NCBI GenBank assembly: GCA_036023115.1
Contig: JAYKKT010000086.1
Span: 10,803,501-10,867,500 of the forward strand
Direction of reading: 5' to 3'
Length of the DNA: 64,000 nucleotides
DNA from: Brasenia schreberi
Lineage: Eukaryota > Streptophyta > Magnoliopsida > Nymphaeales > Cabombaceae
Shown: in pieces, positions 47,251 through 55,746 of the stretch
How the letters are laid out: every line of letters begins with the position of its first letter
Position numbering within the stretch: position 1 is the stretch's first letter
The notes under the pieces: model-generated
What the model was told of the DNA's origin: nothing
Seen by the model: only the letters and a program-made list of their open reading frames with translations
Databases searched by the model: none
Position numbers and translations under genes: made by a program

Positions 47251-47610
47251 GGACTGACCTAGGGTTTTGACCACCTTGAAGGACCCGACTGCAACAAAGT
47301 GGGCTAGCTCTTGACCGAACCACACCCATTTGGAGCTAAACCAAACAAGACCTTAGAGGAACCGAATTGACCTTGTGCTTGGCCGAACCACACTAACAAG
47401 TCCTTGGAGGAACCAAGTTGAGCTTGTGCTTGGCCGAACAACACCAAACAAGACCTTGGGCTGACTTGACTTGGCCGAACCACACCAAACAAGACCTAGG
47501 CACGTGCAAATCCACGTGATCTAAAATCTGCAATCGCATCTAAAAGACCCGAAATTGACACCTCGAACCGCTTCATAGGTTTTATATCCCAAAACTCGAT
47601 TTTTGTAAAG

Positions 47611-47655
47611 CGTACAGACTGACCCTTGCGCATCGGTGCAAGAAGGTCTGCGACG
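47611..47655 (+). promoter_or_regulatory. U5 stem-loop 1 of element A
   Basis: Outer arms CAGAC (47615-47619) and GTCTG (47646-47650), with CGT/ACG beyond. Inner arms CTTGC (47625-47629) and GCAAG (47638-47642). Other subfamilies have different arms that remain complementary. Confidence 0.6.
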
Positions 47656-47713
47656 ACAAGAGCTCACTTGCTCATAGTCGCCACGATTAGAAGTCAGTTT
47701 AAAATACATCTTC

Positions 47714-47743
47714 GCTAGCTTAGGTAAGCTAGCTGGCACGCCC
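47714..47743 (+). promoter_or_regulatory. U5 stem-loop 2 and primer-binding-site-like motif
   Basis: GCTAGCTTA GG TAAGCTAGC is a perfect 9-base hairpin. TGGCACGCCC follows directly and equals the first ten bases of the real primer-binding site 104 bases downstream. Confidence 0.65.
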
Positions 47744-47837
47744 TGTTTGCATAAATAGGCCTTAGACACACGAGAGGATCCACTCCAAGCCTAGAAAAGG
47801 CGGGGAGGCGTGGGGATTTTCGCACGTCTACAGAGAT

Positions 47838-47855
47838 TGGCACGCCCGGTGGGAC
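47838..47855 (+). other. Primer-binding site of element A
   Basis: TGGCACGCCCGGTGGGAC, five bases after the LTR end. Identical in element C. It starts TGG as expected for pairing with a CCA-ended tRNA. I could not identify the tRNA. Confidence 0.8.
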
Positions 47856-47929
47856 GTGAGCCTTTCAAAAGTCGAGTTTTAAGGTAGAAGTTTTGCTAAA
47901 ATTTTGTAAAAAGGTGTCATTTTAACTTA

Positions 47930-47950
47930 TTTTCTTTGCTTGTACTTAGG
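47930..47950 (+). other. Candidate splice acceptor before gag
   Basis: Pyrimidine-rich stretch ending GTACTTAG|G (AG at 47948-47949), 25 bases before the gag ATG. In copy B the corresponding site is ATACGTAG|G on the minus strand (62649-62650). Confidence 0.45.
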
Positions 47951-47974
47951 ACATTTTGAAAAAGCTTGAAAAGC

Positions 47975-50835
47975 ATGTCAAAATCCAATCCAAGTGAAGT
48001 GTCGAGCCAAGGCTCATGCGCATCAAGTTCTCACTCTAGGAGGATTTTCAAAAACAAAATAAAACTAGATGAAATCGAGGACCTGAGAAGGGAGTTTGAG
48101 GCCAAAATCGATGCTCTCAGCCAAGAGGCTGAAGTAGGCGATTCGTGTTCATCAAACAGTGAACAAAGGCCTAAGAAAACATTTGAGAAACCTCGCAAGC
48201 ACAAAGAGGCCTCCGTAATAGAAGGCAACCAATACCACGAGTCCTTCACACAAAAGGACCGTAAAGCCCTACAGCAGTTGCTAAAAGGGCAGAATAAAGA
48301 GAAAAGAAGCTACGCCCTGTCTGATTTCCTTCCTATAGATTACGAAACAGACAGTGACGATGAAATACCGAACTTCCATCAGTATGATGGCAGGGGAGAC
48401 CCTAGGTCTCACTTGCAGCTTTTCTCACGTCGAGCCCATAAGAAGAAAAAGGACTCGATGAAATGGGTGTATTGGTTACCTTTATCCCTTAAAGGCACAG
48501 CTGCCAAATGGTTGGCTTCGTACGACTTAAGCCAGTTCGCTACTTTTGAAGAGTTAGCGAACTGCTTCATGCAAAGATTTGCACACAACGTAGAAGTCAC
48601 GCCGACTCTGAATACCTTAAGGGATACAAATCAAGGCATGAACGAAGACGTACATGCCCTCATTATAAGATGGAGGTCACTTTTGGGCCAAGTGCGAGAG
48701 CCCATATCCGAAGGATGCACAGTCATGCTCATCCTGAATAACTTTAAAAGCGAGTTAAAAACCCTTCTCTCGCTCCATGAGATCTCAACTTTCCATAAGT
48801 TGATCAAAAAGGCCTCCCTTTTCGAAACCAACTTGCGAAAAGGGACATACGATCACTTGTGGAAAGGAAGTGCCGTTTCCAAAACCCGCTTGGAAAAGCC
48901 CATCACATACGGGCTACCCACGATGGACAAAGGGGCAAAGCCCCATAAAATCGCCAATGTCCGGGTGGATCTAGGCGTGGCGGGCACTTCAAAAAAATTT
49001 GAAAAGTTAGAAAATAAGAGGGAGCGAAATTTTCAAAAACCAGTTGAAAAACGGGAGTATACTCCACTGGGGCAACCTGTGTCGGAAGTCCTAGACCTCC
49101 TACTTGCCCAGAGCATGATAGAACTCCCTGAAATCCCTGAAGGAGTCACTTCCAAAGGGGGGTATTTAAACCGATTTTGTAAGTATCATCGGTTCAAAGG
49201 CCATGATACCAAACGCTGCTTCTCCCTCTTAAATAAAATTAAGAACTTGATAGCAGAAGGCCGGCTCCAGGTCACTGCGGAACCTGAGCCACCTCAAGCT
49301 ATCTTCAAGGAACCCTTTCCCAAACACGCTAGTGGCAGTGGGAAAGGAAAGGAGGTATGTACCCTCACCATTTCTAAGGAACTAGTGCAAAAACCAGAAC
49401 CTGGTCGACCCACTTGTGTGCCCATTCTTGTACTATACAAGAAGCCCGCCCAAGTCGTCATTCGGGGACCACCAAAAGTGGAATCCCTAGCAAAACCAGC
49501 TTTGAAAATCCAAGGTTCTCCTCAGCTCATCCTTAGAGCAAAGTTTAGCGCGAACCCTAGGCTGGTCGTGGGGGAAGTAACTAGATCCGGAAGGATCTAC
49601 CAACCCCCGCACCTTCAAGGTGCTCAAAAGGTGGTCATTATGCCTGGCCCCTCAAAAGCATGTATCCCTAGTGTTCTGCCAAAAGCAGATAAGGACAAAG
49701 TCATCCTAAATCCTTATGACTTCGAAAACCGCCTTTCAAAAATTCCTATTCACATGTCTATCTTAGAGCTTATAAAAACCTCGCCTAGGCATAGACTTGT
49801 ATTAGAGAAAATTCTAGAAAGGGCCAAGGTTGATTCAAACATAAGTCCGGAATCCTTGTATGCCCAAGTGGCTTTATTAGGAGCAAAATCGCCCATCACT
49901 TTCTCGGAAGATGATGTAAATAGACCCTATGAAACCCATAACCAGGCCCTGCATATCGAGGTGGTTCAGAATAACCACTCTCTGGACAGGTGCCTAGTCG
50001 ATGGTGGAGGAGGGCTCAACATCCTTCCACTTCATGTGGCGTATAAAATCGGAGTCACCTTGACTTCAGTGAACCCAAGCCCCATCGTTATCACTGGATA
50101 CGATGGGAATGCGTCTAGATCTTTAGGATCCATCGAACTCCCAATGGAAACGGGAGGGATCGAACACACGGGGGTGTTCCATGTCTTGGACATCCACCCC
50201 CATTATAACCTGTTGCTGGGAAGGCCCTGGATACACAGTTTGTGCCATCCACCTTCCACAGGTGTGTCAAGATCCCTTTTAGGGACCAGGTCGTAGTGAT
50301 CCTAGGTGAGAGTCACCCACAGCTTCAAGGGATCATAAACTCCCCTTGTTTATCAAGCTCCCAGGCCCATGAGGCTAACTTGGGGCAAATCGTGATTGAG
50401 CCACCTCGGCTCGTGTTAAACAACCCTAGGAAGGTTGTATGTGTGAAGGGGCCGCCCAAAGCAGGCCCCCTCCCGACCTTAACCCTTTTAGGAAAACCCA
50501 AGCGTTCCCTATTTCCAAAGCCCCTGGACAAGAGGCCATATAAGCACAATATGGACGATAGTATGTTCCAGGACCACGACTTGTACCAAACTTTTTCAAA
50601 AAACAAAAAGTCATGGAACATGTTGAACATGGGCTACACGCCCTACAAGTGTCTAGGGGCACAGAACCAGGGTCTCCTAGAGCCCATCCTTCCTAGGGCC
50701 AATCCAAGCCGATATGGGATCGGCTATACTCCCCGAATACCGCCGAAGCCACCCCCTGTGACCACCTGGGTCAAGGGTGCCCCGGAACCTGCCTTAGAAG
50801 AAACCTACGATTTAGATCTCCTATTCCGAGTCTAA
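47975..50835 (+). pseudogene. gag-pro polyprotein of element A (frameshifted)
   Basis: Structural protein and aspartic protease of a Tat gypsy element. ATG at 47975. The N-terminus is Ser-rich and then charged. The gag/capsid core is at about 48340-48830 (YDGRGDPRSHL, AAKWL, YDLSQF). The zinc knuckle at 49178-49219 has the pattern C-x2-H-x4-H-x4-C, and a basic segment follows. The protease Asp codon is at 50000 in CLVDGGGGLNILP, so the usual D-S/T-G is D-G-G. The flap is ITGYDG and the end motif LLLGRPW. A 7-base deletion near 50245, between short TGTGC repeats and judged against copy B, shifts the frame. The last 197 codons continue in another frame to the stop before 50836. The pol frame starts 25 bases later and is separate. 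Confidence 0.85.
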
Positions 50836-50839
50836 CCCG

Positions 50840-50860
50840 TAGTGTTTTCCCTTTGTAGGT
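50840..50860 (+). other. Candidate splice acceptor before pol
   Basis: TAGTGTTTTCCCTTTGTAG|GT (AG at 50857-50858), two bases before the pol ATG at 50861. The block is conserved in copies B, C and D. Confidence 0.5.
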
Positions 50861-53653
50861 ATGACGGAAGACCCCTTTTCTAAAAACACAAAAACATTTG
50901 AAAAGCTTAAAATCAAAAAAATCGAAAAACAAGAAAAACCAAAAACAATGGAAAAACTCGAAAATAGAGTGCTTTGTATAGTTCCCAAAGTTCTTGTTTT
51001 ACAAAAACCCAAAAAAATCGAAAATTTGGAAAATACCAAAAAGATTTTGTACATAGCTGCTCCTGGCAGGACTTTGACAAAAGAAAAGGATTTCGAAAGA
51101 AACGTCGTCTGCATAGCCAGACCAAAAGTTTCGAAATCACTTGAAAATCCAAGTACAAAACCACGTCATTTTAAAAACCACGCATCAAATTCCCTTGGGT
51201 CTATAGCCCACAAGAATGATCAAAGCCCGGAAGTGGATCCCCTCGAGGAAGATCCCACTTCTGAGCTCCCAGAATTTCATAAGATTCTCGATTTTGAAAA
51301 ACCTTCCCAATCAGTAGGAGGAGATTTCATAGAAGTGAACCTAGGGGATGATTTCAATCCCAAAACCATCAAAATAGGCGCATGCTTGCATGAAACTGAA
51401 AGGTTAGCATTCATTGCATTTCTACGAACCTATTTAGATGTGTTTGCATGGACGTATGAAGACATGCCGGGCATAGACCCCAGCATTGTCGAGCATCGTC
51501 TTCCCTTAGATGCAGGTGTAAAACCCATAAAGCAGAAGCTTAGGAAAATACACCCGAATATACACACGCAAGTCAAAGAGGGTTTAGAAGATCTGCTAAA
51601 AGCCGGATTTATAAAACCCATTTCGTATTCTGATTGGTTATCAAATATCGTTGTGGTTCGAAAAACCAATGGGAAAATTCGAATATGCATCGATTTCAGA
51701 AACCTGAATAAAGCCACTCCAAAAGATAATTATCCTTTACCAAACATATATTTGATAGTCGATAGTACTGCAAATCATGAAATGTTTTCGTTTATGGATG
51801 GCTATTCAGGCTATAATCAAATCAAACTAAGTCCACGAGATCAGGGTAAGACCGCCTTCACAACCCCATGGGGCACGTACTGCTATACAGTCATGCCCTT
51901 TGGTTTGAAAAATGCCGGCGCAACATAACAACGAGCCATGACCACGATCTTCCATGATCAAATTCATGAGCTTGTAGAAGTGTATGTAGATGATCTCTTG
52001 GCAAAATCCAAAACCCGATGCACCCATATCGAATGTTTACAAAAGATTTTCGAAAGGCTTAGGCTTTACAAAGTAAAGCTAAACCCTCAAAAATGTGTGT
52101 TCGGGGTAGAATCAGGGAATCTTCTGGGCTTTATGGTGAGCCAAAGGGGAATAGAAGTCGACCCCTCTAAGTGTCGAGCCATCATAGATATGGCTCCACC
52201 CTCCAATCTCACCCAAATCCGTAGCCTCCAGGGTCGTTTACAATCCGTTCACCGATTCATATCGAATCTGGCCACTAGATGCGAACCCTTCAACAAACTG
52301 TTGAGGAAGGGCACAAAATTCTTATGGGATGACGAATGCCAGAAGTCCTTCGAAAGACTGAAGGCATACTTGGTTAATCCCCCCGTTTTGAACCCTCCAA
52401 AGCAAGGAAAACTGCTTTTATTATACATCTCCGTGCATGCAAATACTTTAGGAGCCCTGTTGGCTCAATACGAGGATGACACCCATAAGGAGTATGTCAT
52501 CTACTACATTTCAAAAACTCTCTTGGCTTATGAACGAAATTATCAAGCCATGGAGAAGACGTGCTTGGCCCTAGTCTGGGCCTGCCAGAAATTCAGACAC
52601 TATTTCCTATATCATGAGATCTGGATAGTGTCCAAACTTGATCCAATCAAGCACTTGTTCGAAAAACCCATTCTCACGGGTAGATTGGGCAAATGGCAAC
52701 TCCTTCTAATAGAGTATGATCTAAAATATCATCACCAGATCTTCATTAAGGGGCAAGCCCTAGTAGATTTCGTGGCTGAGTTTCCCTTAGAGGACGCATA
52801 TCCCACTCTTGTTGAAATGCCTGATGAAGGCATATTGCAAAACCATTTTCAAAACCACATTTTGGCAAATTCTTTCGAAAACCAAGTATGGAAGATGCAC
52901 TTCGATGGGGCACGAAACCAACGAGGGGCTGGTGCTGGGGTCATCCTAATCTCCCCTGAAAAGGGTGAGATTCCCATAGCAGTCCGCTTAGATTTCGAAT
53001 GTTCCAACAACGTAGCTGAGTATGAAGCACTCATACAAGGTTTAAGAATTTCGAAAACTCTAGGGGCATCATGCATCGAGGTCTTTGGAGATTCGCTCCT
53101 TGTCATAAACCAGGTTTTAAAAATTTGGCAAGTACGTAATGAGAAACTACTTCCATATCACGAGTTGGCCACTCGATTGGTCCAGTCCTTCCAATCGTGT
53201 AAACTCACACATGTAGGAAGAGAGGACACCATTCCAGGGACCAGATCTTTGGAAATATGGCATGCGCCCCACCCATCCACACACGACTTGGATATTTGTA
53301 AAATTAACCCAGAGTCTATTGAAAAACCTTGGTTTTATGACATCAAACAGTTTTTAGAAAATGGGGGATTCGCCGAGGATGCCACATCCAAAGATAAGGC
53401 ATTCATTCGTAAGATTTCGACCCGATACACCATTCTGGGTGGGGTTTTATACAAAAAAAGTTTTACCGGTATCCTGCTTAGGTGTATCGACCTAGAGGAG
53501 GCTAGGATAGTGATGCACGAGTTCCACGATGGAGAATGTGGAGGTCACATTAATGCCAACATGATGGCAATGAAAATACTTGGAGGGGGCTATTTTTGGT
53601 CCACCCTGAAAAAGGATTGCCACGATCATGTTAGGAAGTGTCATCCATGTTAA
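50861..53653 (+). pseudogene. pol of element A: RT, RNase H, archaeal-type RNase H, integrase zinc domain
   Basis: Starts MTEDPF. A Lys-rich leader of about 150 codons precedes RT: RKTNGKIRICIDFRNLNKAT (51657-51717), FSFMDGYSGYNQI, MPFGLKNAGAT, then YVDD at 51983-51994. A TAA stop at 51926-51928 replaces a codon that is Tyr in copy B. The first RNase H (52400-52720) lacks the usual first Asp (LLLYISVHANTLGALL). An archaeal-type RNase H follows (about 52888-53220; HFDGARNQRGAGAGV, NNVAEYEAL). This dual arrangement is diagnostic for Tat. The integrase HHCC domain (about 53511-53653) ends KCHPC at a TAA stop (53651-53653). Both stops look like point changes. Confidence 0.9.
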
Positions 53654-54577
53654 GTGCATGGACACGCCATTCATATCCCTTCATCTGCATTGCATTCCGT
53701 GGTCAGCCCCTGGCCATTTACCATGTGGGCGTTTGACATCGTAGGCCCAATATTTCCGAAGGCCTCGAATGGGCATCGATTTATTTTAGCAGCCACGGAG
53801 TATTTCTCCCAGTGGGTGGAAGCCATTTCCCTAACCAACGTAATGGGGCAACATGTGGTGGCTTTCATCCGGAGGAATATCTTGGCTCGATTTGGGGTTC
53901 CACGAGACCTTGTGTCTGATAATGGTACCCCATTCAAAAATGAGCGGATGGTTAAGTTGTGCAACACGTATGGCATAACTCACCACTTCTCCTCGCCCTA
54001 CTACCCTCAAGGCAACGGCCAAGCCGAAGCCACAAACAAGACTCTCATTAGCATAATTGAGAAAACCTTAGAGAAGGGTAGGACGTGGCACGAGAAGCTG
54101 GATGAAGCCTTATGGGCTTATAGGACTTCCATCCGGACTCCCACGAATGCCACACCATTCGAATTGGTCTATGGCACAAACGCCATTCTTCCCATTCATA
54201 CTCAACTGCATTCATTCCATACATCCATAGCACTCGACCTCCCCCTAGAGACGCTTCAGCATGCTAGGATGGCCGAACTAGACTTGCTAGATGAGAGGCG
54301 ACTCCTTTCCATGGATCATGCTCGTGCATACCGGCAAAGGATAGCCCGACATTATACCAAACACATAAGACCTCGCCACTTCGAAGTGGGAGATCTGGTC
54401 TTAAAAACCATCCATCATCGTGGCCCACACCCCCTAGGAAAGTGGTGCCCCAACTGGGATGGACCCTATATTGTACGAGCAACCACTACGAACAACTCGT
54501 ATTGGTTGATCGATGTAGAAGGTAGGAATTTAGCAGATCCTATCAATATTCAATACTTAAAGAAGTATCATGTGTAG
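53654..54577 (+). pseudogene. pol of element A: integrase core and C-terminus
   Basis: Continuation of the same frame after the stop at 53651. The DDE triad is complete: Asp at 53735 (FDIVGP), Asp at 53918 (SDNGT) and Glu at 54026 (GQAEATNKT), giving spacing D-x60-D-x35-E. After the core come FELVYGTNAILP and a GPY/F-type C-terminus (VGDLVLK, WDGPYIV, NIQYLKKYHV). The integrase joins element cDNA to host DNA. The piece is intact in itself, but the upstream stop would prevent its synthesis as part of pol. Confidence 0.9.
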
Positions 54578-55746
54578 GATTTGGATTAAATTCCAATTTT
54601 CAAAAATTTTAGGGATGGCTGCCCTGAGACATGAAAATAAGGTGCAAAGGCAAAGTCGTGTGACCCTGAGTGAGAGAATTCGCACTTGTGAAAGAGTGGA
54701 GTTTTCCAAATCGTGGTTACATTTCAAAATCCTTCTTCTTACAAAGAAAGGCCTAGTTCAATATAGCAAGATACTTGCAAGTAGTACGTGCTATTTCTAA
54801 ATAGGTTGATCTGGAATGGATCGAGTGTAGGCTTGGGATAAGTCCTCCCCTCTTCTCTTCTATTTCCAAAAGGAAAATAAAGGCCCAAACAAAAGGGAAT
54901 TTCCCATTCAAAGTATCTTTCTAAAAGAAAGAAACCAGAATTCAAAAGAAAATCGATTCTCTTGTGAAAAAGAGGGATTAAAGAAAAAATACTCCCAAAA
55001 GGAGACCCTCTATGAAAAAGGAAAAAAAGAGGCCAAAAAGCTCAAAAAGAGCAGTTTTCCGCCTTCTGTGCCTCAAACCACGGGACGCTTCAGAAGGGAC
55101 CGTGGTATCTCTTTCCCATCCCTGGCTTATCCCAAAGCTAAAACATGGTTCATTTCGAGGAATCCTAAAGTAAAAATAGGATCTACTTACTTGAATTTCA
55201 TCTTGTTTGAGAATTCGACGTTTCGAGTAAGGCGTAGGAATTTGAAATACAACTGGTTTTCTTATAAAACCTCCGCTAGATAAGCGAGTGTTAAGACTCA
55301 AACAAGGGCAAGCACGAAGAGCTCGAGATCCTTAGGATCGAGACTCAAGACAGTTGTCCCTTTTTGTAAATAGTTTTTGTAAATAAGTTTTGAAAACCGA
55401 ACATCGAACAGCATAGGATATGCTCACTTGGAGTAACAGACCTTGTAAGTCTCTAGAGTTCGACCACATCTGGTCTCTGGGAGGTCGCCACTCTTGGCAC
55501 CACACCCATGTCATCTGCATTCCACGCATGGTACTTGCATAAACATGATCCTGTTTAGGACCAGATTCCATAAGTAAGACCCTTTGGCGTGATATCTCCT
55601 CCTACCAGAGTTTTAAATTGAGATTTTGTTAAAAGATTGGGGCGATCCCATATTCTTCGTGGATAGATCTAGGGAGACATTGAAAGGGGTGTTTGTCATC
55701 TTTGCCCTTATCCAAATCGATTTGGACAAGGCCAAAGAGGGGCATC
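54578..55746 (+). mobile_element. 3' noncoding internal region of element A
   Basis: 1.17 kb without a conserved coding frame. Blocks shared with 424-1356 include AGAGGG...CCCTCT (54971-55011), which could form a hairpin around CTCCCAAAAGGAG, and GGGACGCTTCAGAAGGGACC near 55083. It ends in the hairpin and polypurine tract. Confidence 0.75.
55706..55742 (+). promoter_or_regulatory. Hairpin and polypurine tract of element A
   Basis: CCTTATCCAAAT, CG, ATTTGGACAAGG: 12-base arms with one A-C mismatch. AAAGAGGGG follows at 55734-55742. The second pair of the arm is C-G here and A-T at 1316, a compensating change. Confidence 0.7.

Larger units (their letters stand above)
46058..47832 (+). mobile_element. 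5' LTR of element A (1775 bases, chimeric)
   Basis: TGTAAACACC to CACGTCTACA. U3 carries AAAACCGTCTATTTCA (about 46613) and GGATTGGATCTGGAC. TATA box at 46765 and donor at 46930 follow, then five 46-base repeats. From about 47494 to the end it is nearly identical to 57782-58120. It lacks the GGGGTTGTAATAA block and the GAGC...GCTC modules found in the other LTRs. Confidence 0.8.

Noticed and set aside
47838..47855. Naming the primer tRNA from the primer-binding site.
   Set aside because: The complement (ending GGGCGTGCCA) fitted none of the plant tRNA 3' ends I could recall, so no tRNA is assigned.
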